From NCBI RefSeq assembly GCF_030816015.1, contig NZ_JAUSXN010000001.1:3472001-3536000 (forward strand): a DNA stretch of 64,000 nt, written 5' to 3'. The first letter of the stretch is position 1, and each line of letters opens with the position of its first letter. Positions 37,779 through 47,545 of this stretch are shown here, one piece after another. Source of the DNA: Pedobacter sp. W3I1 (GTDB taxonomy: Bacteria > Bacteroidota > Bacteroidia > Sphingobacteriales > Sphingobacteriaceae). Under the pieces are notes generated by a model. That model searched no databases and was not told the origin of the DNA. It saw only the letters and a program-made list of their open reading frames with translations. The translations under genes and the position numbers were made by a program.

Positions 37779-38549
37779 TTATCCTCTGCCAGCCATTTTG
37801 ATTAGCTTATGTGCAAGGTCTTTTCCTAAGTAACCATCAATTATGGCATGTACAATATACAAAATAGGGGTCATTAAAATGGCAACTACAAACTTATAGG
37901 TATAGCCTACTAAGCCAATGGCGAAAACCTGTTGCCAGCTATAATGATATTGAGGGTTTATATAAAATGCAATAAATATAACCACAAAGCTATCAATAAA
38001 CTGAGAGACCAAAGTAGAGCCTGTAGCACGTAACCAAAGCGCCCGCTCCCCTGTTATTCTCTTAATTTTATGAAATATCATTACATCAACCATTTGGCCG
38101 ATAATAAAGGCAGTAATCGATCCTACAATGATCCACATCCCTTGTCCGAATATCCCTGCAAAGGCATTATTCATATTAAGGTCTTCGCCATTTATATTTT
38201 GATGCACCCAAAAATCGGCAGCAGTTAAATGCATAGATCCCCAAACTACAAGAAAGGCAAATGAAATTAATATGGCGGTAAGAATGGATAAGAACCGGAC
38301 CTGTTTAACACCAAAATATTCATTTATAATATCCGTCATAATAAAAATGATTGGCCAGGTTAATACCCCTGCCGACATTACAAAGGATAGATGTGGAACA
38401 CCTAATAAATTTATATCGAACTTTTTAAAACCCAGCGTTTCTTCAACACTGAACAATTTAACACCAATAAACTCTGATAATATAGCGTTTGCTACAAAAA
38501 AGCTACCCAGAATGAGTAGTAAACGGCTTTCTTTTGTCTTAAAAGTCAT
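37779..38549 (-). CDS. Queuosine precursor transporter, YhhQ/VUT family
   Basis: YhhQ-type proteins import deazaguanine precursors of the tRNA base queuosine. The 256-residue protein has six or seven membrane segments and the family blocks NAILSEFIGVKLFS, MSAGVLTWPIIFIMTDIINEYFG and ATGSTLVSQFIDSFVVIFIA, with the conserved Asp and Glu residues in TDIINEYFG and the QFIDS motif. No queuosine genes are adjacent. It precedes a lipocalin-like gene. Confidence 0.9.
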   Translation of the reverse strand: MTFKTKESRLLLILGSFFVANAILSEFIGVKLFSVEETLGFKKFDINLLGVPHLSFVMSAGVLTWPIIFIMTDIINEYFGVKQVRFLSILTAILISFAFLVVWGSMHLTAADFWVHQNINGEDLNMNNAFAGIFGQGMWIIVGSITAFIIGQMVDVMIFHKIKRITGERALWLRATGSTLVSQFIDSFVVIFIAFYINPQYHYSWQQVFAIGLVGYTYKFVVAILMTPILYIVHAIIDGYLGKDLAHKLIKMAGRG

Positions 38550-38741
38550 AGACTATAAATCTATAAATAAATAGCAGATTTAGCATAGCGATCATCATAT
38601 TTTTAACCTAGATAACACAAAGATTACGCAGGTATCCCTTTATAGCTTAGCAAAAAAAGATTTTTACAATCGTTCGACCATAAAAATAGGTTAAGAAATT
38701 AAATCTCCCAATCTTTGAGCCATCAAAATCCGGTAATCTTC

Positions 38742-39968
38742 ATGGCTAAAAAACAACACTTCTATCTCATACTCATTTTAGGTTCATTAGCAGCCCTTGG
38801 CCCCTTCTCTATCGATATGTACCTGCCTGGTTTCGTTGATATTGCAAAGGATTTAAGAAGCAATGAATCAACTGTAGCCCTTTCACTTTCGAGCTTTTTT
38901 ATCGGGATTTCTGCCGGCCAGTTATTATATGGCCCGCTTTTGGATAAATTTGGAAGAAAGAAACCGCTATATTTTGGTTTGGCACTTTATATCCTTTCCT
39001 CTTTCTTGTGTTTGGCCGTAACAGATGTTAACCAGCTAATTGTTTTACGTTTTGTACAAGCCATTGGAAGCTGTGCCACCGCAGTAGCCTCGGTAGCTAT
39101 GGTGCGAGATCTGTTTTCTGTAGAAGAAAGCCCGAAAGTATTTGCTTCCTTAATGCTGGTAATCGCTGTTTCACCTATGCTTGCCCCAACTGCAGGTGGC
39201 TACTTAATTTCGGCATTAGGCTGGAAATATGTGTTTGTGTTTTTAGGATTAATGGCGGTTTTAATGCTCCTTGCATCAATTTTCAAATTACCAGAGAGTT
39301 ATAAACCTGATCCGGGTTACTCTTTAAAACCTAAACCCATTTTAACCAATTTCTTTACCGTTTTAAAAGAACCTCAATTTTACACTTATGCTTTAATCAG
39401 CTCAATTACCTTTTCAGGTTTATTTGCTTATGTATCTTCATCGCCTCAGGTGTTTATGAAAATATACGAAGTAAGTAAGACTGGTTATGGATGGATTTTT
39501 GCGCTGTTATCGGTATCGTTTATTGGTTCAAGCCAGGTAAATAGCCTGATATTAAGATGGTTTACCAGCAAAAATATTGTAACCTATGCACTTATTGCGC
39601 AATGTATTTTCAGTTTAATCTTTTTGATTTTTGCTTTAAATAACTGGTTAAATTTATATGCTACAATAGGCTTTATTGCATTGTTCTTAGCTTGCTTAGG
39701 CTTAATTAATCCTAATGCTGCCGCCTTGTCGCTTGCACCCTTTTCCAAAAACGCCGGCAGTGCATCTGCCTTGATGGGTGCCTTGCAAATGGGGTTAGGC
39801 GCTTTGGCTTCGGTAATGGTAAGTTTATTTAGCGAACACTCGGTTGTGCCTATGCCCTTGGTCATGACAGCAGCCGCATTTATCGCTTTATGCTGCTTGT
39901 TAATCGGCAGGAGGTTTATCACCACTGAAGTAGAAGCATCGTCTGATTCGGCAGTTATAGCCCATTAA
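38742..39968 (+). CDS. MFS drug exporter, Bcr/CflA type
   Basis: A 408-residue major-facilitator transporter with about twelve membrane segments. I chose the ATG at 38742 (MAKKQHFYLILILG), since the longer reading uses TTG. The sequence SIDMYLPGFVDIAKDL in the first loop, GQLLYGPLLDKFGRKKPL (MFS motif A) and LAPTAGGYLISALGW (motif C) are signatures of the Bcr/CflA subfamily, proton-driven exporters of antibiotics and small compounds. The actual substrate is unknown. It is monocistronic. Confidence 0.88.
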   Translation: MAKKQHFYLILILGSLAALGPFSIDMYLPGFVDIAKDLRSNESTVALSLSSFFIGISAGQLLYGPLLDKFGRKKPLYFGLALYILSSFLCLAVTDVNQLIVLRFVQAIGSCATAVASVAMVRDLFSVEESPKVFASLMLVIAVSPMLAPTAGGYLISALGWKYVFVFLGLMAVLMLLASIFKLPESYKPDPGYSLKPKPILTNFFTVLKEPQFYTYALISSITFSGLFAYVSSSPQVFMKIYEVSKTGYGWIFALLSVSFIGSSQVNSLILRWFTSKNIVTYALIAQCIFSLIFLIFALNNWLNLYATIGFIALFLACLGLINPNAAALSLAPFSKNAGSASALMGALQMGLGALASVMVSLFSEHSVVPMPLVMTAAAFIALCCLLIGRRFITTEVEASSDSAVIAH

Positions 39969-40053
39969 TATTTTACAACAAAAGGCTGTATCATAAATAT
40001 AGAATTTTCATCCTGAGGGTTAATTTATTGTATAAAAATCAATCTCGAGGGGT

Positions 40054-40154
40054 CGTCATTTCGACTGAAGTGGAGAAATCTTTTAAATTCATTTTTTTGC
40101 TTCAAAGATCTCTCTCCCGAAATTTCGGGATTGCACTCCAGTCGAGATGACGAC
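40054..40154. repeat. Family A palindromic repeat with adjoining AT-rich element
   Basis: CGTCATTTCGACTGAAGTGG at the left and CACTCCAGTCGAGATGACGA at the right, with an intact CCCGAAATTTCGGG tip. An AT-rich GTTAATTTATTGTATAAAAA element lies just before it (about 40010-40043). Confidence 0.85.
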
Positions 40155-40199
40155 CTTTCTATTGGAATCACAAATATGATAGTGTGTCTTGGTGTTAAA

Positions 40200-40889
40200 C
40201 TATGGTACAAATAATTTATAAATTAAATAGCAAACAATTGTACCCATTGCTGCAATGATAAAGCCGCTCAATCGTTTCTTTTTGATAAAACAGATTAAGA
40301 TAATTCCGGAGATAGACACCAAGGTCATCAGCACCGCCGAAATATCAATAATCCACGACCATGCCTTACCAGAATCCCTGCCTTTGTGCAGATCATTAAT
40401 CACAGCCACCGCGCCAAACCGGGTTGTGGTTAATTCGTATTTACCGGTTTCGCGGTCTATAAAAGAATCGGCCAGGTAACCAGGCCCATTAAAGGTTAAG
40501 CTCAGTTCTCTGTCATCCATTCTAAAATCGCTCAATGCGCCTTTAACCGCGTGTTTACGCCTAAAAAACTCGACGATCTGCAACTTATTGATTTTATTGG
40601 TATCTGGTTGGTTTACCCATTTCAAGTTTACTGATCCAGAATCTTTGGTAATCACTTCCTTGCCTGAAGTAAACCAATCTGCATGATTTAAGGTTAAACC
40701 CGATATAGCGAAGAATAGCAGAATCGTAAAACTCACCATCGATAAATAAATATGCAGCCAGCGCGATAAACCAGCTAAACGTTTTTTACCCTTACTCTTC
40801 CCGTTATCTTTTTTAACCTGTTTTTTTCCGAGGCCGCTAGGTGCAACGGTGATGTTATTTTTTTGAGGTTCCGATTTTTCTGTAGTCAA
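40200..40889 (-). CDS. PepSY-associated membrane protein
   Basis: A 229-residue protein with a basic N-terminus (about 40 residues), then a membrane helix near 50-70 (LHIYLSMVSFTILLFFAISGLTLNH), a soluble stretch, and two helices near 175-195 and 208-227. The WLHIYLSM-type helix with following NHADW is typical of PepSY-associated TM domains. It overlaps the end of the upstream ApbE-like gene by 35 bp, so the two are translated together. The pair may act in flavin or metal reduction at the cell envelope, by analogy with similar gene pairs; that is inference. Confidence 0.78.
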   Translation of the reverse strand: MTTEKSEPQKNNITVAPSGLGKKQVKKDNGKSKGKKRLAGLSRWLHIYLSMVSFTILLFFAISGLTLNHADWFTSGKEVITKDSGSVNLKWVNQPDTNKINKLQIVEFFRRKHAVKGALSDFRMDDRELSLTFNGPGYLADSFIDRETGKYELTTTRFGAVAVINDLHKGRDSGKAWSWIIDISAVLMTLVSISGIILICFIKKKRLSGFIIAAMGTIVCYLIYKLFVP

Positions 40890-42387
40890 GAGATGCTGAT
40901 GTTAGTTCTGTATTTGGCGTTAATTCTATTTTTTTTGCTGAGCCGGTAAATTTCATTTCCTGAGCAATCACCTGGTAAGTTCCATGCTCGCGGGCTACTT
41001 CAATAAAAACAGTGTAAGTACCTGCTTTTACCAACTTCCCGCTATCGTCTTTTCCATCCCATGATAAGCTGTATTTACCAGGGCCACGTGTAGCCGAACT
41101 CGTTGAGCTCAATTTGCCTTCTGCTCCTTTTTTAAACTCTTCGCCATTGGCGCGGTTCCATGATTTTAAATCAGGCAGCCAACGTGGTTTATTATACCAA
41201 ATGGCCAGGTTACGCACAGGTGTTTTAGCAGCATCTTCAATCCATACGGCCACAAACGGGCGACGAACACGTTTACCATCGGTAGATTCTATATTGGCAA
41301 TTTCTAAGTTTACTACTAATTCATATTTAGTATTCCAAAGTTTATCTGCTTTGTTTGCTTTTTCTAAAACAGTCGCTGGTTTCCTTAAAGCAACCTCGTA
41401 ATTAGCCCATTCCTTGCTTTTAATTTCTTCGCCATTTTTGGTAATTAACAAGTATGCGATATCATTTCTAACTGCAGTCATTGCTTTAATCTCGGCAAGA
41501 GAAAGCACATTAAAGGAAGTAGCTAAAGCACCTGCTTCACTAGCATCAGGGGCAATAACCGTTGCACTAATTATTTCGGAAACAGGCTTTCCGGTGCGTG
41601 GATCAACAATATGCGAATACCATTTGCCATTTACATTAAAACCTCTGCGATAATTACCACTTGTTGCCACGGCCATGTTCGACACTTTGATTGTGGTTAG
41701 TGCAGCATCGTTTTCAGCATCAGCTTTAGGATTTGCAATTTCAATGGTTTCTGGTTGATTTCCCTTAATTACCATATCGCCACCAATATTCACCACTACG
41801 TTTTCAATTCCAGGGCTTTGTGCAGCTTTCTCAGCGGCTTTATTAATGATATAACTTTTTGCAAAAGAATTTAATGCTAATGGCACATCATCCAAACGCG
41901 TAACGGTTTTATCCTGCTCATTTAATACATAATGTTTTTGCTTTACCAAAGTAACTGCATTTTGTAATGCTGCAGTAGATGGCAAACGGCCTTCGGCAGC
42001 TGCCTTTTTCCAAACATCGCCAATTACTTTAGCTGATGCATCAAGGGCACCATTGGTTAACACTTTATAACTTTCAAACTGTTTTAAAACCTCAAACAAT
42101 TCTGACGAAACTTTAGTGGTTTGTTTACCACTACTCATCCATTTACTAAATTCGCTGTTAGCTTTATAAGCACTTAAAATATTATCCAGCCTATCTATTT
42201 CGTTTAATGCACGCTCTTCTGCTAAATCTGCATCAACCTGGCTAGTTGTCTTAAATTTTAATTCTAACGATGTGCCCAATACATTTTCGTAGTTGGAAAC
42301 AAATGTTCTTAAAGCTTTTTTCGGGCTAACAAATGCAGATGCGCTTATGACCAATAAAAAGGCAACAGTTAAGTGTTTAAACTTCAT
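40855..42387 (-). CDS. ApbE-like FAD:protein FMN transferase with C-terminal DUF2271
   Basis: ApbE enzymes attach FMN from FAD to Thr residues of envelope proteins. The 510-residue protein has an N-terminal signal (MKFKHLTVAFLLVISASAFV), an ApbE domain (about 30-330) with GALDASAKVIGDVWKK, LNSFAKSYIINKAAE, VVVNIGGDMVIKG and SHIVDPRTGKPVS, and a second domain (about 345-490, DUF2271) including VAVWIEDAAKTPVRNLAIWY and GKYSLSWDGKDDSGKLVKAGTY-like blocks. The fusion links flavinylation to an uncharacterised periplasmic module. The downstream PepSY-type gene overlaps it by 35 bp. Confidence 0.88.
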   Translation of the reverse strand: MKFKHLTVAFLLVISASAFVSPKKALRTFVSNYENVLGTSLELKFKTTSQVDADLAEERALNEIDRLDNILSAYKANSEFSKWMSSGKQTTKVSSELFEVLKQFESYKVLTNGALDASAKVIGDVWKKAAAEGRLPSTAALQNAVTLVKQKHYVLNEQDKTVTRLDDVPLALNSFAKSYIINKAAEKAAQSPGIENVVVNIGGDMVIKGNQPETIEIANPKADAENDAALTTIKVSNMAVATSGNYRRGFNVNGKWYSHIVDPRTGKPVSEIISATVIAPDASEAGALATSFNVLSLAEIKAMTAVRNDIAYLLITKNGEEIKSKEWANYEVALRKPATVLEKANKADKLWNTKYELVVNLEIANIESTDGKRVRRPFVAVWIEDAAKTPVRNLAIWYNKPRWLPDLKSWNRANGEEFKKGAEGKLSSTSSATRGPGKYSLSWDGKDDSGKLVKAGTYTVFIEVAREHGTYQVIAQEMKFTGSAKKIELTPNTELTSASLDYRKIGTSKK

Positions 42388-42669
42388 ATTTAATGGATAA
42401 TTGAGATTTTAAAACGCAAAGAAACGGCTTTATCTGGAATAATTTTAAATAAGAAGAAATATATTTGAAATAATACAAAATTTCACCTATAAAATTCGCC
42501 TATAATTAAGTTGTTTAATGCGTTCTTTTTGACGTTAATTTAGTGCAAGGGTTTAATGATCCTGAAATAGTTTTGTTACAGGTATAATTGAAATAACCCG
42601 ATTAAGTAACCTTGCTTTTGTCATAGCTTTTTACGCTTTAAGCTTTTTTTTCCTATTTTCGCTTACAAG

Positions 42670-43815
42670 ATGCTTAATATACAATCTAAACTCCCTGGCG
42701 TAAGTACCACCATTTTTTCGGTGATGAGTAAACTTGCAACAGAACACAATGCCATTAATCTTTCTCAGGGCTTCCCTGACTATGCCTGCGATCCAAAACT
42801 AGTTGAATTGGTAAATAAAGCCATGCAAGATGGTTTTAACCAATATGCGCCAATGCCTGGTTCTACTTTTTTAAAAGAAACCATTGCAGAGAAAGTTGAA
42901 AAACTATATAACATAAAATACAATCCCGATACTGAAATTACCGTTACAGCAGGTGGAACGCAAGCTATTTTTACCGCATTGGCGGCCATTATTAATGCAG
43001 GTGATGAAGTTATTATTTTCGAACCCGCTTACGATAGTTATGCACCTACAATTAAACTGTTAGGTGGCCTGGTTAAAACATACGAACTTGCCCCGCCTAC
43101 TTATGCCATTGACTGGGATATGGTTAAGAAGCTGTTTACAGTAAAAACCAGAATGATCATCTTAAATACGCCACAAAACCCAACAGGTAGTATTTTATCA
43201 TCAGATGATATGAAATCGCTTATTAAACTCGTCACTGGCACCGACATTTTAATCTTGAGCGACGAAGTTTATGAGCATTTAATTTACGATGAACAAAAGC
43301 ACCAAAGTGTAATGCTCTATCCTGAATTAAAGCAAAGAAGTTTTATTGTAGCCTCGTTCGGCAAGCTTTTGCACGCTACAGGCTGGAAACTGGGCTACTG
43401 TTTGGCGCCAGAGAAATTAACCAAAGAATTTAGGAAGGTACACCAATTTAATGTTTTCAGCGTTAATAGTCCCATGCAGCAGGCTATTGCCGATTACATT
43501 AAAGAGCCAAAAAATTATACTGAAATAAGTAGTTTCTTTCAACAGAAAAGAGATTATTTTAGAAGCCTCCTGGCCGAAAGCCGTTTTAAACTTTTGCCTT
43601 GTAATGGTTCATATTTTCAATGCGCAAGCTACAGCAGCATTAGCGATGAGAAGGATACCGATTTTAGCATCAGACTGATCAAGGAGTTTGGAGTGGCTAC
43701 CATTCCGGTTTCTGCATTTTACCAAAAAGCAACGGATCATAAAATCATCAGGTTCTGCTTTGCTAAAGAAGACGCTACACTTGCCTTAGCGGCAGAGAAA
43801 TTAAAAAACGTTTAA
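42670..43815 (+). CDS. Methionine-type aminotransferase
   Basis: A 381-residue class I/II PLP aminotransferase close to the YbdL/KAT group. The PLP Lys is in SFGKLLHATGWKLGY (near 233), with LNTPQNPTGS, ILSDEVYEHLIYD and VTAGGTQAIFTAL as cofactor contacts and ARG-type RFCFAKED near the end. Such enzymes prefer methionine, glutamine or aromatic amino acids. The next gene, 20 bp downstream, is an omega-amidase-like nitrilase, which supports a role with glutamine as amino donor, where the amidase removes alpha-ketoglutaramate. Confidence 0.87.
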   Translation: MLNIQSKLPGVSTTIFSVMSKLATEHNAINLSQGFPDYACDPKLVELVNKAMQDGFNQYAPMPGSTFLKETIAEKVEKLYNIKYNPDTEITVTAGGTQAIFTALAAIINAGDEVIIFEPAYDSYAPTIKLLGGLVKTYELAPPTYAIDWDMVKKLFTVKTRMIILNTPQNPTGSILSSDDMKSLIKLVTGTDILILSDEVYEHLIYDEQKHQSVMLYPELKQRSFIVASFGKLLHATGWKLGYCLAPEKLTKEFRKVHQFNVFSVNSPMQQAIADYIKEPKNYTEISSFFQQKRDYFRSLLAESRFKLLPCNGSYFQCASYSSISDEKDTDFSIRLIKEFGVATIPVSAFYQKATDHKIIRFCFAKEDATLALAAEKLKNV

Positions 43816-43835
43816 CCAGACTAAACCTATATACA

Positions 43836-44639
43836 ATGGAAGCACCTGTTTACACCCAAATAGAAAATCTGAAAGTAACCGTCTTTCAGGCCTATCTTTT
43901 TTGGGAGAACATTGAGAAAAACCTCTTAAATCTGGCACTTCGATTATCGATGGGTGTAAGGGAGAAAACTGATATTATTATTTTGCCCGAAATGTTTAAT
44001 ACAGGTTTTAGTATGAATTCTGAAGCCTTGGCTGAAGAAATGGGTGGAAAAACGATGCAATGGATGCAAAAAATGGCGCACCAATACAATTGTGTGGTTA
44101 CAGGAAGTATCATTATAAAAGAAAACAATCAATATTTTAACCGTTTGATCTGGATGGAGCCAGATGGCAAAAATCAGCATTACGATAAACGCCATTTGTT
44201 TGGCATGGGTGATGAAGATCAACACTTTAGTCCTGGTAAAGAAAAACTTATTGTCGAACTTAAAGGATGGAAAATCAGATTGGCCATTTGTTACGATTTG
44301 CGCTTTCCGGTTTGGTTGCGTAATGTAGACCAGGAATATGATATCTTACTCCTGGTTGCCAACTGGCCAGATAAAAGATCGGCCCATTGGAAGGCATTAA
44401 TCCCGGCCAGGGCAATTGAAAACCAAAGTTATGTGATTGCTGTAAACCGTGTTGGGCATGATGGAAACCAGATTTACCATAGCGGATTATCGATGTGCCT
44501 GGATCCATATGGCAATACCGTTTATTATAAACCTGAAGACGAAGATTTATATACATTCAGTATCAATTACGAAGAACTGGTTAAAGTAAGAAGGCAATTT
44601 CCGTTTTTAAAGGATGCAGATCGGTTTACCATTAGTTAA
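43836..44639 (+). CDS. Omega-amidase-like nitrilase family enzyme
   Basis: A 267-residue carbon-nitrogen hydrolase of the YafV/omega-amidase type. The catalytic triad is complete: Glu in IILPEMFNTGF (near 51), Lys in HYDKRHLFGMGDE (near 117) and Cys in LAICYDLRFPVWLRN (near 150). Omega-amidases hydrolyse alpha-ketoglutaramate or alpha-ketosuccinamate, the by-products of glutamine or asparagine transamination. The operon with a methionine-type aminotransferase matches the last step of methionine salvage, the return of the keto acid to methionine. Cytoplasmic. Confidence 0.88.
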   Translation: MEAPVYTQIENLKVTVFQAYLFWENIEKNLLNLALRLSMGVREKTDIIILPEMFNTGFSMNSEALAEEMGGKTMQWMQKMAHQYNCVVTGSIIIKENNQYFNRLIWMEPDGKNQHYDKRHLFGMGDEDQHFSPGKEKLIVELKGWKIRLAICYDLRFPVWLRNVDQEYDILLLVANWPDKRSAHWKALIPARAIENQSYVIAVNRVGHDGNQIYHSGLSMCLDPYGNTVYYKPEDEDLYTFSINYEELVKVRRQFPFLKDADRFTIS

Positions 44640-44803
44640 ATTAATAACCAATATTTAAATCACAATGATCAAATGGGAACGATAGTCTCAACAATTTAGC
44701 AATCACAACAATTTAAAAAATAATCAATATTTCGAATCGTAATTTTCAAAACTTGCGATCGATCAATTAAACGATTAACCATCACAAACACTTAACCATC
44801 AAA

Positions 44804-45838
44804 ATGTTTAACCGCCGCAAATTTATAAAAGCATCTGCCCTATCGGCAGGATTGCTGGCTATTGATAAAAAGAGTATCGCCAATATCATTCCACAAGAAG
44901 AAACAAAAGCAGAAAACTTCCCGATTGTAATTTCTACCTGGGATTTTGGGATTGCGGCTAATGCCGATGCATGGAAGGTATTATCAACCGGCGGACGTGC
45001 CTTAGATGCGGTAGAACAAGGTGTTTGGGTACCGGAGGCTGATGAGCACAATCAATCTGTTGGATATGGCGGTTTACCAGACCGCGATGGCCACGTTACT
45101 CTTGATGCCTGTATTATGGACGAACTTGGTAACTGCGGCGCCGTGTTAGCGCTCGAACATATTAAACACCCTATCTCGGTAGCGCGTAAAGTGATGGAAA
45201 AAACGCCACATGTGATGTTGGCTGGCGATGGTGCTTTGCAGTTTGCATTAGAGCAGGGTTTTAAAAAGGAAAACTTGCTTACTCCTGCCAGTGAAAAGGC
45301 GTGGAAAGAATGGTTAAAGACAGCGAAGTATGCGCCTGTAATGAATATCGAAAATAAACTCTATCAAAAAGCTGCTCCGCAAAAACTTCCCGGAAACCAA
45401 TATAACCACGATACCATTGGCATGCTTGCTATCGATGTTAAAGGAAATATTTCTGGCGCTTGTACAACCAGTGGTATGGCCTATAAACTTCATGGAAGGA
45501 TTGGTGATAGTCCTATTATTGGGGCTGGCCTTTATGTAGATAATGAAGTTGGTGGTGCAACCTCAACCGGTGTAGGTGAAGAGGTGGTCAGAAACGTTGG
45601 ATCTTTTTTGGTGGTCGAATTAATGCGTCAGGGTTATACGCCCGAAGCCGCATGCAAAGAAGCCGTAATGCGGATCATTAAAAAGAAGCCCGAAACCGCC
45701 AAGAATATACAGGTAGGATTTTTAGCCATCAATAAAAAGGGCGAATATGGTGCTTATGCCATTCAGCAAGGTTTTAGTTATGCTGTTTGCAATGCAGAAA
45801 AACAAGATCTTTTAATCAAAGGCAAAAGCTATTATTAA
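44804..45838 (+). CDS. Glycosylasparaginase-type Ntn hydrolase, Tat-exported
   Basis: Glycosylasparaginase cleaves the GlcNAc-Asn bond of N-linked glycoasparagines. The 344-residue precursor begins MFNRRKFIKASALSAG, a twin-arginine signal. The self-cleavage site and nucleophile are in NHDTIGMLAID (Thr near 205), preceded by a long alpha subunit with RALDAVEQGVW and VGYGGLPDRDGHVTLDACIM, and followed by GRIGDSPIIGAGLYVDNEVG and ATSTGVGEEVVRN. The GLPDRDG and HDTIG blocks fit glycosylasparaginase better than plant-type asparaginase. It is 30 kb from the mannosidase and fucosidase genes, but would finish the breakdown of N-glycans. Confidence 0.87.
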   Translation: MFNRRKFIKASALSAGLLAIDKKSIANIIPQEETKAENFPIVISTWDFGIAANADAWKVLSTGGRALDAVEQGVWVPEADEHNQSVGYGGLPDRDGHVTLDACIMDELGNCGAVLALEHIKHPISVARKVMEKTPHVMLAGDGALQFALEQGFKKENLLTPASEKAWKEWLKTAKYAPVMNIENKLYQKAAPQKLPGNQYNHDTIGMLAIDVKGNISGACTTSGMAYKLHGRIGDSPIIGAGLYVDNEVGGATSTGVGEEVVRNVGSFLVVELMRQGYTPEAACKEAVMRIIKKKPETAKNIQVGFLAINKKGEYGAYAIQQGFSYAVCNAEKQDLLIKGKSYY

Positions 45839-45880
45839 TCTATTGAATTTTCCCAAACGATAAACAAAATGAACCTGTAA

Positions 45881-46759
45881 ATGGGATTATTATCTAAAAT
45901 TTTCGGAAAGAAAAATGTCGCCGAACGCGAGGGTGAACCAGATATGGTTTATGTGCCCAACGAAGATGAGCGCATGAACTGGGCGATCGAAAAAGCCAAC
46001 TTAACCCTTTGGTATTTCGAAAAAAGTTTAAAAAACCCACAGGCATACCAGAACTATTTTTCTATTAAAGTTCTCATTACCGATGGTGATGAAGGCGAAC
46101 ATATTTGGTTAACAGATCCGCAATTTGATGATGAAGGGAACTTATTTGGTACCGTTGGCAACGAACCGGTAAACATTCGTTCAGTAAAATTTAATCAAAA
46201 GATCGGCATAAGGCGCGATTTAATTTCAGATTGGATGATTATTGAAAACGGCAGGCTAATTGGCGGCTATACCATACGGGCCATCAGGGATGGCGTTGCA
46301 GAAAAAGAGAAAGCAGCATTTGACAACAGTATAGGTTTATATATTGATGAAGGTGTTGATCATTTCAAGGCCAATCTCGAAACACCAGAAGGTGCTATCC
46401 TGGCGATCGAAAAAGCATACAACAATAAAGATATTGATGCTGCTATAGCTTGTAAGGATTTTTTTGAAGAAGCTAAATCTTTACTTTCTGTGATGAAAAT
46501 GGAGATTGATCAGCATACGATCAATGAAACGGCAGAAGTACTTAAACTATCTTTCATTAACAATATAGAAGAACATGGTTTTCCTGATTTTTCTACCGTT
46601 CAAAATGCTTTTCCCGAACGTAAAAAAGTTGATGAAACCCACTGGGTAATTACAGAAGTATGCTGGTATCCGGATGGCGGAAAATCAGTACAGTTACTTA
46701 ATACCTACAAATCTCCGAAGGGATGGGTAGTGCTAGGACCTGCAGGGCCACAGGAATAA
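45881..46759 (+). CDS. DUF2314 protein with C-terminal helical/NTF2-like region
   Basis: A 292-residue cytoplasmic protein. Residues about 25-165 match DUF2314 (YFSIKVLITDGDEGEHIWL, GNLFGTVGNEPVNIRSVK, DWMIIENGRLIGGYTIRA). The rest (about 170-292) begins GAILAIEKAYNNKDIDAAIA, which resembles the opening of SnoaL/NTF2-like domains, and ends in TPKGWVVLGPAGP-like sequence. The function is unknown. It lies 42 bp after the glycosylasparaginase gene and 24 bp before cutC, so the three probably share a transcript. Confidence 0.75.
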   Translation: MGLLSKIFGKKNVAEREGEPDMVYVPNEDERMNWAIEKANLTLWYFEKSLKNPQAYQNYFSIKVLITDGDEGEHIWLTDPQFDDEGNLFGTVGNEPVNIRSVKFNQKIGIRRDLISDWMIIENGRLIGGYTIRAIRDGVAEKEKAAFDNSIGLYIDEGVDHFKANLETPEGAILAIEKAYNNKDIDAAIACKDFFEEAKSLLSVMKMEIDQHTINETAEVLKLSFINNIEEHGFPDFSTVQNAFPERKKVDETHWVITEVCWYPDGGKSVQLLNTYKSPKGWVVLGPAGPQE

Positions 46760-46783
46760 TATAAATTAACTAAATCTAACATA

Positions 46784-47545
46784 ATGAGTGAAAAAGCAAT
46801 TGGTTGCTTAGAAGTATGCGCTAATTCTTATCAATCGGCATTGGCTGCCCAAAATGGCGGGGCGAAAAGAGTGGAGTTGTGCGATAACCTGGCAGAAGGT
46901 GGCACCACACCAAGTTATGCCCAAATTTCATTAGCCAAGAAAAATCTATCCATCGAAGTATGGCCAATTATACGTCCGCGTGGTGGAGATTTCCTATATT
47001 CTGAAATTGAGTTTGAATTAATGAAAGAAGATCTAAAAATCTGCAGATCATTAAATTGTGAAGGTATCGTTACCGGAATACTTAAAGCTGATGGCACTAT
47101 CGATAAAGAAAGATGTGCTGAATTAATTGAGTTAGCCAAACCTATGGAGGTAGCTTTCCACCGGGCATTTGATATGAGCAACGATATGGATCAGGCGCTG
47201 GAAGATTTAATCGCACTCAACATAAAAAGAGTACTCACCTCCGGAGGTGCTTCTTCTGCAATTCTGGGCGCAGAAAGACTAGTGCAGCTGGTGAAAAAGG
47301 CAAATGGCCGGATTACCATCATGCCTGGTGCGGGGATAAATGAAAACAACATCAAAAACCTCATTGATCAAACCGGTGCCACACAATTCCATGCCTCTGC
47401 TAAGGAATTTGTACCAAGTAAAATGGAATTCAGAAATACGGAAACTAAAATGGGTAGTATGGAAGACGAATACCGGTACGAACTCACATCAGAAACAAAA
47501 GTGAAAGCATTAGTTGATTGTATAAATAGTTCTATAAATCATTAA
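46784..47545 (+). CDS. cutC: CutC family protein
   Basis: A 253-residue TIM-barrel protein matching CutC, named for copper homeostasis though its biochemical role is unsettled. Family motifs include LEVCANSYQSALAAQNGGA, RVELCDNLAEGGTTPSY, PIIRPRGGDFLYSEIE, AFHRAFDMSND and RVLTSGGASSA. It follows the glycosylasparaginase and DUF2314 genes closely, which may hint at a role in glycan or amino-sugar handling, as inference only. No signal peptide. Confidence 0.9.
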   Translation: MSEKAIGCLEVCANSYQSALAAQNGGAKRVELCDNLAEGGTTPSYAQISLAKKNLSIEVWPIIRPRGGDFLYSEIEFELMKEDLKICRSLNCEGIVTGILKADGTIDKERCAELIELAKPMEVAFHRAFDMSNDMDQALEDLIALNIKRVLTSGGASSAILGAERLVQLVKKANGRITIMPGAGINENNIKNLIDQTGATQFHASAKEFVPSKMEFRNTETKMGSMEDEYRYELTSETKVKALVDCINSSINH

